From: Streptomyces aureocirculatus
Lineage (GTDB): Bacteria; Actinomycetota; Actinomycetes; Streptomycetales; Streptomycetaceae
DNA length: 64,000 nucleotides
Reading direction: 5' to 3'
NCBI RefSeq assembly: GCF_000720475.1
Contig: NZ_JOAP01000050.1
Coordinates: 1-64,000 of the forward strand
Position numbers and translations under genes: made by a program. Below the pieces are notes generated by a model. That model was not told where the DNA came from. It did no database searches and saw only the letters and a program-made list of their open reading frames with translations. Of the stretch, positions 17,242 through 26,630 are shown in pieces. The stretch's first letter is position 1, and every line of letters begins with the position of its first letter.

Positions 17242-18305
17242 TTGACCATCTTGGATACGAGCATCCTCCGAACCTTTAGCCCGGACAGCAGTACCGCCGA
17301 TCTCATCCAAGCCATTCAGCAGGTAGGCATCGAGTCTGTCACGGCCCCATGGATGGTACTGGAGGAACTTGCCGCCCAGCAGGCCATCAAGTACCGCGAA
17401 AAATACGAGACGGCTGCACAGAGCATCGAGATGCTACGGCGTACCACTCCCTGGCCTATAGACGTCTCGCTTGGACCGTGCAAACTGGATGGGGTTCGCG
17501 CCTACTGGCGGAGCACGTGGCGAGAAGTCATCGAGACCATTCCCACGAGCGAAGAAGCCCTTCGCGAGGCGGCATTCAGGGAGGCGAACGCTCTTCCTCC
17601 GTGCAAAACGTCGAAGGGCGAGAAGACGGGTTCGCGCGATGCGGCGATCTGGCTCTCCGTCATGGAGTACGCTCGCAAACACCCGAAGGACACGGTGCAC
17701 TTCGTAAGCGCCAACACCAAAGATTTGGCCAAGGAGCACCCTACCCATTTCCGATGTGCGATGACCTGGCCGGCATCGAGGACCGTTTCGTGCACCTAAC
17801 TTCGATACATGACGTCCTCACCCGCCTCGCAGAGCCGGTGGAGACAGACGACGCGCTTGCGCTTCGAGTTCTACGCTCGCCCACCGTCCTCAAAGAGGTG
17901 GTGGCCACGGCCCAAGACTTTCTTCCAAACACCATGCAAGGCCAACTGAACTGCACCACTTCGACGGGGCCCGCAGACGGAACTCTGACCGTTTCGGCAT
18001 ATGCGTGGACAGCTACGAAGGCCACTCTCGGCACGGTCGAGCGGATTGAGACCTATCGCATCGCCGAACAGGAATGGTGCACGGCGGTTGTGCAATGGCA
18101 CCTCGGTGGCGTGGTGTTGGCCGAGCTGTACCCCCAGGGGGTCTGGGCTGGATGCAACTGGACGACATCAGTCATGTTCGCACCCGATCCCGATGGTCCC
18201 GGCCTCGAACTGCTACGAGATGAGGCACCCCCCAGCCACTCAATCACGAAGATTTCAAGGCCCTGGGTTTGCCCCTTTCAGACCCGACTCCGTCTTCCCG
18301 CGTAG
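17242..18305 (+). pseudogene. PIN-domain ribonuclease, frameshifted
   Basis: The N-terminal 160 codons carry a PIN domain: ILDTSILRTF (first catalytic Asp), a TAPWMVLEELAAQQ helix with conserved Glu, SRDAAIWLSVMEYAR and VSANTKD (later acidic residues). At TTT 17724-17726 the frame is lost. Adding one T restores DFGQGAPYPFPMCDDLAGIEDRFVHLTS and then a 170-aa C-terminal region to 18305, giving a 354-aa protein of usual length for these long PIN proteins. As written, translation would stop at 17799, leaving the PIN core but no C-terminus. It could be an RNase effector or toxin. I cannot tell a mutation from a sequencing error. Confidence 0.7.
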
Positions 18306-18612
18306 CGGTCGCGGATCTGGCCCACGCAACCAGCAAGGCCCTACTCACCCCGCACCAGCAGCCACTGCGGGGGGCCGCGCACCTACGAAGGCGCGCTCGC
18401 CCATAAGGCGGCGCGGATCGTGCTCGGCGAGACTTCCGCCGGATAGGACGTCTAATGCCCAGTTCTATAGACCAGTGATAGCAATAGATCCGAGCATGAG
18501 ACTCGGCACACGGGCCTCGTTGGCTGGTTCTCCATCGTGATGTGCGGGTGAACTTCCGTACACTAGGCATCGCACGGTTCGCCCGTATCACAAAATACCT
18601 AAGGGGTTATTT
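18306..18612. other. Intergenic stretch with a likely promoter
   Basis: About 300 bases with no supported gene. The last 130 bases are less GC-rich than the surroundings and precede the GTG at 18613, so a promoter there is likely. Confidence 0.3.
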
Positions 18613-19161
18613 GTGTTGTACGCCATGGCCTTCGAGCGAGTCGGCGTCGTGGTGAGCGACCTCTACTTCCTCAACCCGAAACCGATCCACGGGCAGGAAA
18701 GCCCTGAGCGCGGTGTACGGCTGGAGCTACGAGTCTTCGAGAGCGGCGAGTTGCCGGGTTCCATTTACGCGGCACGCCCCATCACCATCGGTCGCCCACT
18801 CTGGCGGGTGGATCTCCTCCAGGACGCGAACGCGGCTCCGAACACCTTCGACCGCACACACCACCATCCCAACGTCGTCGGCTGGGAGCCCGGCTCGCGA
18901 ACATTCGTCGAGGAGTTGTCTGATGATCCGCTGACCTGGCTGGCAGGCAAGTTCACCAACATTTCCAGCTTGCTGAAGGAGGCTGGCATTGCCCCGGACG
19001 AGATCTCGGCGGCGGATGCCGACGGCCTGCGCAATGCGGCGCCCGAGATCATGGGGGCCGTCCGCCGGATGCTGGAGCGTGTATGGGCCGGCGAGCTCGG
19101 GCAGCCGAAGGACGACATGGGCTCCGGAACGGTGACAAGCATGCGGGCCAGCTGGCTCTAG
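18613..19161 (+). CDS. Uncharacterised soluble protein
   Basis: 182 aa from GTG 18613, with AAGGGG upstream. The first half is beta-rich (FERVGVVVSDLYFLNPKPIH, RGVRLELRVFES, RPLWRVDLL), with HHHPNVVGWEP in the middle. The second half is helical. It resembles widespread Streptomyces hypothetical proteins of about this length, but I cannot assign a function. Host-type cargo. Confidence 0.55.
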   Translation: MLYAMAFERVGVVVSDLYFLNPKPIHGQESPERGVRLELRVFESGELPGSIYAARPITIGRPLWRVDLLQDANAAPNTFDRTHHHPNVVGWEPGSRTFVEELSDDPLTWLAGKFTNISSLLKEAGIAPDEISAADADGLRNAAPEIMGAVRRMLERVWAGELGQPKDDMGSGTVTSMRASWL

Positions 19162-19245
19162 ATGGCCTTGGCTTCGCGAAGTCGGTCTTGAGCAACCTCC
19201 CGTCAGCGTGGCGCAAGAACGGGCTCAGCGGGCAGGATCAGCATC

Positions 19246-20277
19246 ATGAGGATTCTCGTGCTTGGTGGGACCTGGTTCTTGGGACGAGCCGTTGCTCAGA
19301 CCGCACTTGACCGGGGGTGGTCCGTATGGGCGTTCAACAGAGGCAGGTCGGGCAAGGCCCCCGAAGGAACGCGGGAGATCCACGGTGACCGCACGGTTAA
19401 AGAAGATCTTGCGGCACTCGCCCAGCACGGGCCGTGGGATGCCGTGATCGACACCTCCGCCTCAGAGCTGGCCCCGAGGGACGTGTTGGCTGGTGCCAAG
19501 TCGCTGGAGCCGGTGACGAGCAGGTACGTATACATCTCCACGGTCAATGCGTATCGAGGGTGGCCGAACGAGCCGTTGACGGAATCGTCCGAACTTCTCG
19601 ACGGGCCTGCTGATGCCGACGCCGAGTACGGTCGCCTGCCTGCGAACTGGGACGGTCCTGACTGGTACTACGGACGGCAGAAGGCGGGCGCAGAGCGAGC
19701 GTCGTTGGCAACCTTTGGAGCAGCTCGCGTTTCGATCCTGCGCCCTGGGGTGATCTTGGGGCCGGGCGAGTACGTGGGGCGGCTCCCCTGGTGGTTGCGG
19801 AGGGCAGAGAAGGGCGGGGCGATCCTCGCACCGGGGCGACCGGAGGCGTCGATTCAGCCCGTGGACGTCAGGGACGTAGCCACCTTCGCGCTTGACCAGG
19901 CCGCCACGTCCGGCGGCGGCGCATTTAACGTGACGGCGCCTGTGGGCCGCGAGACGATGAGCGGCTTCCTCACTGCTTGTCTTGAGGCTACGGGCAGTGG
20001 TGGGCATCTTGTCTGGGCACCAGACGACCTCCTGATCAAGCGGGGGGTGCAGCAGTGGACCGAGCTGCCGCTCTGGCGTACGAGCGCGGGCGTGTGGAAC
20101 GTCGACTCCTCCCGGGCGCAGGCTGCCGGGCTGCGGTGTCGTCCTCTGGCCGAGACGATTACTGGCACATGGGAGTGGATGCAAGGTGGGGGTCGCCCGG
20201 TGGAGCATCCACGGTGGGCTGAGCACGGCATCTCAACGGCGAAGGAAGCTCGGATCCTGGAGGAACTGGGGGCCTGA
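19246..20277 (+). CDS. NAD-dependent epimerase/dehydratase (extended SDR)
   Basis: A 343-aa protein. MRILVLGGTWFLGRAV is the dinucleotide-binding GGxxxxG motif at the extreme N-terminus. VDTSA- and YVYISTVNAYRG-like segments lead to a YYGRQK motif (about 143-148) carrying the catalytic Tyr and Lys, followed by ILRPGVILGPGEY. This matches the extended SDR family acting on nucleotide sugars or similar substrates. The specific substrate cannot be read from the sequence, and no sugar pathway genes are nearby. Confidence 0.8.
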   Translation: MRILVLGGTWFLGRAVAQTALDRGWSVWAFNRGRSGKAPEGTREIHGDRTVKEDLAALAQHGPWDAVIDTSASELAPRDVLAGAKSLEPVTSRYVYISTVNAYRGWPNEPLTESSELLDGPADADAEYGRLPANWDGPDWYYGRQKAGAERASLATFGAARVSILRPGVILGPGEYVGRLPWWLRRAEKGGAILAPGRPEASIQPVDVRDVATFALDQAATSGGGAFNVTAPVGRETMSGFLTACLEATGSGGHLVWAPDDLLIKRGVQQWTELPLWRTSAGVWNVDSSRAQAAGLRCRPLAETITGTWEWMQGGGRPVEHPRWAEHGISTAKEARILEELGA

Positions 20278-20419
20278 GAGCGGCCTCGGGACCTGCAATG
20301 CGGGTTCCGATTCGGCGTTTGCGCCAGGAAAGCTGGCCCAGTTCGGCCGTCCGGCCCGGAATCCTCTGATATGCCTCAAGTCGCAGTGCGACTCGGCGGT
20401 CTGGCGCAAGAGTGGAGCC

Positions 20420-21397
20420 ATGTCGATCCGAAGTCGGGGCACTGGCCTCGTCCGTGCCCACTGGCGGCTTGTCCTGTTCCCCCTCGGGATCACATCTGGT
20501 ACCTGGGGCAATGCGCGGTGGGACTACGCAACCGTCCCGGACAAGGCAGTCAGCTTGGTGTGCGTCTTCGGCGGCCTCGTGCTGGCGGGCCGTTCGGCCC
20601 GGCACTGGCAGGCGTTCACGCTCCCCGGGCTCAGGGCGGAGATTTCGGAGCGGGCTTCGGCGAGGTGGCAGTCGCCCGAGTGGGTCCGGCGCCGAGGGGA
20701 CGTACAGATATTGCTGTGGTGCGCAGCCGTGGCAGCCATCGTGCTGTACGGGTGGCGTCTCTTTCTCAACCTGGACACCGCGCGGCCGGCCAGGTACCTC
20801 GGCGACGCCACGAATCTGATGTCGATCTGGGCTCTGCTCCCCATTTTCGCGGAAATGATCGAACCGAAGGATTCTCCGCTGGTTCGTCTGCACGGGCGCA
20901 TCTCACGGGCCGTGATCACCCGTACGGTGTCGAACGCTGCGGGCATCAGCATGGTGGGAGCCATGGTGTACATGGTCGTCCTTCCCGAGTACCCGGCGGC
21001 GGTACTGACTGTGGCGGTCACCTTAGGGGTAGCCGTGGTCGTCTCAAGCCACAAGACATGGACACGGATGCGGAAGCTGTGCACCCGTGTCCACATGAAC
21101 GTTCAGACGCTGGTACGGGACCTGGAGGAGCTCGCAGACAGTCCAGATGAGACCAAACGAGCGGCGGTAGTGCGAAGCTGGGATGAGGTGCACCGGGATC
21201 TGCTGACGAGAATCGACAGCGGGTACTGGCTGCTAGGGAGACCGTTCCTGCCGATCGATGCGGTCACCGTTCTGGAGGTGAAGGTGGCGACGGCGTTGGA
21301 TGAGCTGCCCCACAACAAGAATGCGGGCGGAGATGTGCTTGCCGACTTTGAGGCGCTGCTCGCGGTGTGCGCTACACGGATCGACACGGTGGCGTGA
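20420..21397 (+). CDS. Multi-pass membrane protein
   Basis: 325 aa from ATG 20420 with TGGAG upstream. It has hydrophobic segments at AVSLVCVFGGLVLAG, ILLWCAAVAAIVLYG, NLMSIWALLPIFAEM and VSNAAGISMVGAMVYMVV, plus TVAVTLGVAVVV, so about five membrane passes. A cytosolic C-terminal helical domain of about 110 aa follows. The topology resembles streptomycete membrane proteins of unknown function. Confidence 0.6.
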   Translation: MSIRSRGTGLVRAHWRLVLFPLGITSGTWGNARWDYATVPDKAVSLVCVFGGLVLAGRSARHWQAFTLPGLRAEISERASARWQSPEWVRRRGDVQILLWCAAVAAIVLYGWRLFLNLDTARPARYLGDATNLMSIWALLPIFAEMIEPKDSPLVRLHGRISRAVITRTVSNAAGISMVGAMVYMVVLPEYPAAVLTVAVTLGVAVVVSSHKTWTRMRKLCTRVHMNVQTLVRDLEELADSPDETKRAAVVRSWDEVHRDLLTRIDSGYWLLGRPFLPIDAVTVLEVKVATALDELPHNKNAGGDVLADFEALLAVCATRIDTVA

Positions 21398-21678
21398 CCC
21401 TGCACTCCGGCCGTCCGCGCTGCGCTCCACAGTCCGTCAGCTTATCCTACCTTCCAAGCGTGGGCCTGCAATCGGTCATTCGTAGGCTCGGCAGGGCCCG
21501 GGGGCTCCGGGTATGGCTGTCAGCTTGTCGCCGTCGATGGCTCAAATGACTTGGCCGCCCGGAGCTCCGCGAACGACTCGACCGCTAATTGGGATACGCG
21601 ACTCGATCGCTGTGTAGGACAACGTCGGCGAGGTCGTCTGCGGGACTGCTGTTGGACGACGAGCTGACGGAGGTGACC

Positions 21679-22869
21679 GTGCCCGAGATCTGGGCTGGTG
21701 TGGACATCGGCAAGGAACATCACCACTGCGTGGTGATCGACGCGCGAGGCGAACGCTTGCTCTCGCGCCGGGTCCTGAACGACGAGTCCGCGCTGCTGGA
21801 GTTGATCGGTGACATCCTCGCGCTCTCGGAAGACACGCTGTGGGCAGTGGACATCAACCACGGAGGAGCCGCCCTCCTCATCGGCCTGCTGCTTGGTCAT
21901 GACCAGCCGATGGTCTACCTCACCGGTCTCGCCGTTCACCAGGCATCGGCTGCCTACCGCGGCCAGGGCAAGACGGACGCCAAGGACGCCTTCGTCATCG
22001 CCGACCAGGCCCGTATGCGCAAAGACCTCGGGGTGCTCCGGCCCGGCGACGAGGTAGCCGTCGATCTCAAGATCCTAGTCAGGCGCCGCACCGACCTCGT
22101 CAACGACCGAACCCGGCGGACCAACCGGCTCCGGGATCAACTTCCGGAGATCTTCCCGGCCTTGGAGCGGTCGCTCAGCCTGACGAACAAGGGGCCCGCC
22201 CTGCTGCTGACCGGCTACCAGACGCCGGCTGCCATCCGTCGCAGCGGTGCCAGGCGCATCGAGACGTGGCTGAAGAACCGCAAGGTCAAAGGCGCTGCTG
22301 CCCTCGCCCAGGCCGCGGTCGAAGCGGCTCAGGCCCAGCACACCTCACTTCCCGGTGAGAAGCTGGCCGCGTCGATGGCGGCCCGTCTCGCGAAGGGGGT
22401 GATGGCCCTCGAAGAGGAGATCGCCGAGCTCGACGAGCTCATCGATGCCCGGTTTCGCGAGCACCCGCGCTCCGAGGTGATCCGCAGCCTGCCCGGCATG
22501 GGCGCGCTGCTCGGAGCCACCTTCATCGCCGCCACTGGCGGAGATATGAAAGCCTTCGGCACCCCTGACCGGCTGGCGGCGTTCGCCGGCTTGTCGCCGG
22601 TGCCACGTGACTCCGGCCGCGTCAGCGGCAACATGCGCCGGCCCCGCCGCTATCACCGCGGCCTCCTGCGGGCCTTCTACCTCTCCTCCATGGCCAGCCT
22701 GCGATCATGTCCCGCATCGCGGGCGTACTACGAACGCAAACGCGCCGAGGGGAAAGGACACAAACAGGCCGTGCTTTCGCTCGCCCGCCGCAGAGCCAAT
22801 GTTCTGTGGGCCATGATCCGCGACGAAGCGTGCTACCAAGCTGTACCGCCAGTCACGGTTGCCGCTTGA
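21679..22869 (+). CDS. IS110-family transposase
   Basis: A 396-aa DEDD-type transposase from GTG 21679, chosen because GGAGGTGA lies just upstream. The N-terminal RuvC-like domain has WAGVDIGKEHHHCVVID (first Asp), AVDINHGG and GQGKTDAKDAFVIADQAR (the later acidic residues). The C-terminal Tnp2-like domain has RSLPGMGALLGATFIAATGG, FAGLSPVPRDSG and the Ser-containing segment. The length and both domains indicate an intact enzyme that uses site-specific rather than DDE chemistry. Element ends are not marked by inverted repeats in this family; I could not set them. Confidence 0.9.
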   Translation: MPEIWAGVDIGKEHHHCVVIDARGERLLSRRVLNDESALLELIGDILALSEDTLWAVDINHGGAALLIGLLLGHDQPMVYLTGLAVHQASAAYRGQGKTDAKDAFVIADQARMRKDLGVLRPGDEVAVDLKILVRRRTDLVNDRTRRTNRLRDQLPEIFPALERSLSLTNKGPALLLTGYQTPAAIRRSGARRIETWLKNRKVKGAAALAQAAVEAAQAQHTSLPGEKLAASMAARLAKGVMALEEEIAELDELIDARFREHPRSEVIRSLPGMGALLGATFIAATGGDMKAFGTPDRLAAFAGLSPVPRDSGRVSGNMRRPRRYHRGLLRAFYLSSMASLRSCPASRAYYERKRAEGKGHKQAVLSLARRRANVLWAMIRDEACYQAVPPVTVAA

Positions 22870-22884
22870 CTTCCTGATTGGGAA

Positions 22885-24405
22885 GTCTTTTATCTACCGG
22901 CCTCGAACTGCGCCCCGAACTTGATCGCTCAGGAGGGAGTTCGGCGGCTGCATCACGATGTCCGGCAGGAAGCGTTCACACAAGCGTCACGCTTCCGAGC
23001 CGAGTTCTACGACTGCCTGACGGCCCGACGAGACGCACTATTCGAGCTGACCGACGCGCTGCTGTGTGTCGACGGACCGGTCACCTCGCCGGTGGATTTG
23101 ACGCTGGCGCCTGAGCACCGCCGTGGTCACGGCACGTTGTACGGAGCTCTCAACCGCAGCCAGATCAACGTGGGCAGGCTGCGGGCCCTGCTGGCAGACA
23201 TGCCCCTGCCGCGCTTCGACAGCGGACGCCTGGTCCTCGCGGTCGACGTGTCACCGTGGCTGCGCTCGGACGCGCCGTGCTCGGCGGACCGGCTGTTCTG
23301 CCACGTCTACGGACGGGCGAAGTCTGCGTCGCAGTTCATCCCGGGCTGGCCGTACTCTTTCGTCGCCGTCCTCGAACCGGGAGCCACCTCGTGGACATCG
23401 GTTTTGGACGTGGTCCGGCTCGGGCCCGAAGACGACGCGACCGCCATCACCGCCGCCCAGCTCCGCGCCGTGGCCGAGCGGCTCACCGCGGCTGGCCAGT
23501 GGACGCCCGGCGGCCCGGACATCACGATCGTCATGGACGCAGGTTATGACGTCACCCGCCTGGCCTGGGTCCTGCGGGATCTTCCTGTCGAGCTGGTCGG
23601 GCGGATCCGCAGTGACCGGGTGATGCGGCTGCCAAAGCCCTCGCTCAAGGACTACGCCCTGGCCTATCCCCAGGGTGGGCGACCGCCGAAGCACGGTAAG
23701 GAGTTCCACTTCGCCAGGCCCGAGACCTGGCCCGAGGCGCCGATCACCACTGTCACGGACACCGCCAACTACGGCAAGGCTGAGGCCCAGGCGTGGGACC
23801 GGGTCCACCCGCGGCTGACCCACCGCTCGGCCTGGCTCGAGCACGACGGAGAACTACCCATCGTCGAGGGCACCCTGGTCCGGTTGAAGGTCGAGCACCT
23901 CTCCAAGGAACGGCAAGCGCCGCCGGTCTGGCTGTGGTCGTCCAAGACTGGCGCCGCTCCGGCGGACGTGGACCGCTTCTGGCAAGGGTTCTTGAGGAGA
24001 TTCGACCTGGAGCACACCTTCAGGTTCGGGAAACAGACGCTCGGCTGGACCACCCCGAAACTGCGGACGCCCGAGGCCGCGGACCGTTGGACCTGGCTGC
24101 TGGTCGTCGCGCACACCCAACTCCGCCTCGCGCGCCCGCTGGCCGCCGATCTCCGCCGGCCCTGGGAGAAACCGACCCAGCCCGCCCGGCTGACCCCAGC
24201 CCGAGTCCGCCGCGGGTTCAGAAACATCCGCGCTCACCTCCTCTGCCCAACCCGTGTTCCCCAACCTCGCGGCACCGGCCCCGGACGACCACCCGGGACC
24301 AAGAACCGTCACCCCGCACCCCGCTACGACGTCGGCAAAACCGTCAAACGCGCCGAGACTCTCAAAGCCATCGGCAGACCCGGTAGGTCTTGGTAGATAA
24401 AAGAC
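22885..24405. mobile_element. Insertion sequence with 14-bp terminal inverted repeats
   Basis: GTCTTTTATCTACC at 22885-22898 is the exact reverse complement of GGTAGATAAAAGAC at 24392-24405. The repeats enclose the single transposase gene at 22921-24396. Total length is about 1.52 kb. I saw no target-site duplication. It lies 15 bases after the IS110-type transposase stop, so the two elements are directly adjacent. Confidence 0.85.
22921..24396 (+). CDS. Transposase of the 1.5-kb insertion sequence
   Basis: A 491-aa DDE-type transposase resembling a putative transposase group common in Streptomyces. LVLAVDVSPWLRSD holds the first catalytic Asp, DITIVMDAGYDVTRLAW the second, and FLRRFDLEHTFRFGKQTLGW the Glu-containing region, in the right order and spacing. 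The C-terminus is Arg/Pro-rich and basic. The TTG at 22921 is taken as the start, but a later start is possible. It runs almost to the right inverted repeat. Confidence 0.8.
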   Translation: MIAQEGVRRLHHDVRQEAFTQASRFRAEFYDCLTARRDALFELTDALLCVDGPVTSPVDLTLAPEHRRGHGTLYGALNRSQINVGRLRALLADMPLPRFDSGRLVLAVDVSPWLRSDAPCSADRLFCHVYGRAKSASQFIPGWPYSFVAVLEPGATSWTSVLDVVRLGPEDDATAITAAQLRAVAERLTAAGQWTPGGPDITIVMDAGYDVTRLAWVLRDLPVELVGRIRSDRVMRLPKPSLKDYALAYPQGGRPPKHGKEFHFARPETWPEAPITTVTDTANYGKAEAQAWDRVHPRLTHRSAWLEHDGELPIVEGTLVRLKVEHLSKERQAPPVWLWSSKTGAAPADVDRFWQGFLRRFDLEHTFRFGKQTLGWTTPKLRTPEAADRWTWLLVVAHTQLRLARPLAADLRRPWEKPTQPARLTPARVRRGFRNIRAHLLCPTRVPQPRGTGPGRPPGTKNRHPAPRYDVGKTVKRAETLKAIGRPGRSW

Positions 24406-24470
24406 AAGGTCAGAGCCCGTCTCGTAACCCGCTTCGAAGGTTCGGAGCCGGCCTTGCCCGTCGACTTTCG

Positions 24471-25805
24471 TCAACTCTCGATGGCCAGCGGCGTGGTGGC
24501 GCCGAGCTTGTGAGCGGTGGCCGCCGCGCTGTACTCCTCGATGCGTTCGCCGAGAGTGGTTGCTTCCGCGGCGTCAGCGAAGGCGGGGTGGCAGAGGCTG
24601 GAGCGGACGGCGGCGAGGCGTTCCAGCATCCCCGCTCCTCGCCATTCGGTGGGGACTTGGAAGACGGGTTCGAGAGCTTCCTGCGCGCCGTCGAGTTCGC
24701 CACGCAGAAGCCGGGCGCGGGCGAGGTCTACCGACGCTTGGGACGAGACGAGCAGCGGGCGTTGGTCTTCGGGTTTGCTGCCCAAGAGGTGCAGGGCACT
24801 GTGCGCGGCTGTTTCTGCCCCCTCGGAGTTGCGCAACAGCAGGTACGTCGTGGCGTTGCTCATGGCCACGCGGTCGTCAGGAAAGCCGAACTCGCCGCCG
24901 ACGTCATCGTGCAGTTCGTCTCGGGTCCCTGTGTTCTGTTCGAGGGCCCTGCGTACAGCACGCTCTGATGCGGCTTTGTCCCCGAGGTGCCCGTATGCGC
25001 GGCCTTCGATGACCGACAGGCGAATGCGAGCCGTATCGCCGAGTCCCCCAAAGGCCTGGGCAGTGTGCACGAGCCGTACGGCTTCGGAGGGGCGGCCGCC
25101 CCAGTACGCCAGGAAGGCGAGGGCGCCATGCGCGTATGCCTGAAGGGGGCCGTGCTCAATGACCTGGCCGTAGAGCGCCGCGGTGCGGGACAGCGATACC
25201 GCCGACGGGAGAGAGCCGAGGTCGAAGGAGATCGCTGAGAGAAGAGCCGCGGACTGGCCTGCGGCGAGATATCCGCGGGTCCGCTGACGGGGTACCTGGG
25301 TTCTCTCCAACAGGGACTGGGCGACCTCCAGAAGCTCCTTGGCGCGGCGGTAGACCTCGACCGGGGAGGTCCGGTTGTAGGCGCGGGCCAGGTCCACGAT
25401 GTCGTCGTCGAGTTGGTCGAGTGTCATGTCCGGCACGCTGAGGGAGGCGGCGTCACCGGCGTGTGCGGCTGCGTCCCGAGCAGTCATCGCTAGTTCGCTT
25501 TCGTTGAGCGCAAGTACTTGGTGCCCGGCTGAAGCCGAGGTGTGTTCGGTCGGCGGGTCAAGGAGTTGTCGTGCGGAGTACCCGAACATGTGCTCCAGAA
25601 CCTGCGGAGCTGGATGATTCGGGAGTCCCTTGACTCGGCCTGAGGTCCATCGACGGAACGTTTGCTCTTCTACCGTCACGGTAGAAGAGGGCTCGTCGAC
25701 TGCTGCTGCGACCTCTCGGGCGGCCTTCTCGTAGGCCTGCCTGAAGCGGTCAAAGGTCCAGCCCCGATCACGAACCAGCACTTGAAGCAGTGTCCGCGCA
25801 TCCAT
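24471..25805 (-). CDS. XRE/TPR regulator divergent from the lanthipeptide-side genes
   Basis: 444 aa from ATG 25805 with GGAAAGGA upstream. The N-terminal DNA-binding region (about 1-75) contains RGWTFDRFRQAYEKAAREVA and EQTFRRWTSGRVKGLPN, an unusual HTH seen in Streptomyces cluster-linked regulators. The rest is helical, with TPR-like repeats (for example GRPSEAVRLVHTAQ, then KAASERAVRRALEQ and LRGELDGAQEALEPV), so it probably senses a peptide or partner protein. It is divergent from 26049, and the 243-base gap holds an inverted repeat. Likely the pathway regulator of the FxLD cluster. Confidence 0.75.
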   Translation of the reverse strand: MDARTLLQVLVRDRGWTFDRFRQAYEKAAREVAAAVDEPSSTVTVEEQTFRRWTSGRVKGLPNHPAPQVLEHMFGYSARQLLDPPTEHTSASAGHQVLALNESELAMTARDAAAHAGDAASLSVPDMTLDQLDDDIVDLARAYNRTSPVEVYRRAKELLEVAQSLLERTQVPRQRTRGYLAAGQSAALLSAISFDLGSLPSAVSLSRTAALYGQVIEHGPLQAYAHGALAFLAYWGGRPSEAVRLVHTAQAFGGLGDTARIRLSVIEGRAYGHLGDKAASERAVRRALEQNTGTRDELHDDVGGEFGFPDDRVAMSNATTYLLLRNSEGAETAAHSALHLLGSKPEDQRPLLVSSQASVDLARARLLRGELDGAQEALEPVFQVPTEWRGAGMLERLAAVRSSLCHPAFADAAEATTLGERIEEYSAAATAHKLGATTPLAIES

Positions 25806-25938
25806 GGCCGACGATTCCTTTCCAGCGGATTCGTACACGGGTCGCGCATAGCAGCCTTGGCGACTCCGCTTTCCACTATCACCCAACAAGGCCTGCGAGT
25901 AGGAATCTTGGGCTGATGTGGTGCCCCGGTGACATGTC

Positions 25939-25956
25939 GGTGATACCTGCATCACC
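25939..25956. promoter_or_regulatory. Putative operator in the divergent promoter region
   Basis: GGTGAT (25939-25944) and ATCACC (25951-25956) form an inverted repeat around six bases. A further GGTGAC lies ten bases upstream of the first arm (25928-25933). The position between the divergent regulator and ATPase genes suits binding by the regulator encoded at 24471-25805. Confidence 0.5.
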
Positions 25957-26048
25957 CGTATGAGCGCGAGGTGGTACTCGCCACGACATGGCGAGCCGCA
26001 CAGTGTGCCGCGAACCTTGATCTCCCCTCGCCGCTCGGCGGAGGACGG

Positions 26049-26630
26049 ATGATGAGCAGATGGAGCCCCCCCATGCACTCCTCCCCAAGCAAAGTCGTCA
26101 GGAGCGTTGGCGCTAAGGACGAGCCGCAGCCGACTGGCGAGGACATTGGTCTGCACGCCGTCCTGCTGCGTCCTATCGTCGGTGCTGCATCGTGGGAGTG
26201 GTCGACGACGTTCGGGTTGGAGGACAGCTCCGGGTGGTCGACGTATCAGCTCGCCGGGATAGCCGCCAGCAGCGCCCGTATCCAGGGTCGGTCGCGGCTC
26301 ACCGTGGCCCATTGGCCGGGTGACGTCGAGCTGGCCAGCAGGGTGGTGGCGGTGCTCGTGGACAACGCTGTCCGGCACGGCGGCATCGTTCGGGTCCCTG
26401 TACGCCTCGCGGAGATCCGTACGCGTGAGTTGCTCATCGAGGTGTCGGATCTGGCGCCGCAGTTCCCTGGGTTCGCGGAAGTGCTGGGGTGGGAGCCGAC
26501 GGGTCCCGAACGGCGCCGACCTGGCTTGTGGCAGGCGCGTGGTTTCGGTGCGGCGCTCGCGTACGCGGCGAATGAGGACGGCTCCGGGAAGACGGTGCAG
26601 GCCGTGCTCAACCCGGAGGCGATGGCATGA
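26049..26630 (+). CDS. GHKL-type ATP-binding regulatory protein
   Basis: 193 aa from the paired ATGs at 26049/26052, with GGCGGAGG upstream. The segment VVAVLVDNAVRHGG (about 100-113) is the N-box of the histidine-kinase/anti-sigma-factor ATPase fold, and GLWQARGFGAAL sits where the G-box is expected. It has no sensor or phosphoacceptor domain. Such small ATPases commonly accompany XRE regulators in Streptomyces. It overlaps the next gene by 4 bases (ATGA). Confidence 0.7.
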   Translation: MMSRWSPPMHSSPSKVVRSVGAKDEPQPTGEDIGLHAVLLRPIVGAASWEWSTTFGLEDSSGWSTYQLAGIAASSARIQGRSRLTVAHWPGDVELASRVVAVLVDNAVRHGGIVRVPVRLAEIRTRELLIEVSDLAPQFPGFAEVLGWEPTGPERRRPGLWQARGFGAALAYAANEDGSGKTVQAVLNPEAMA

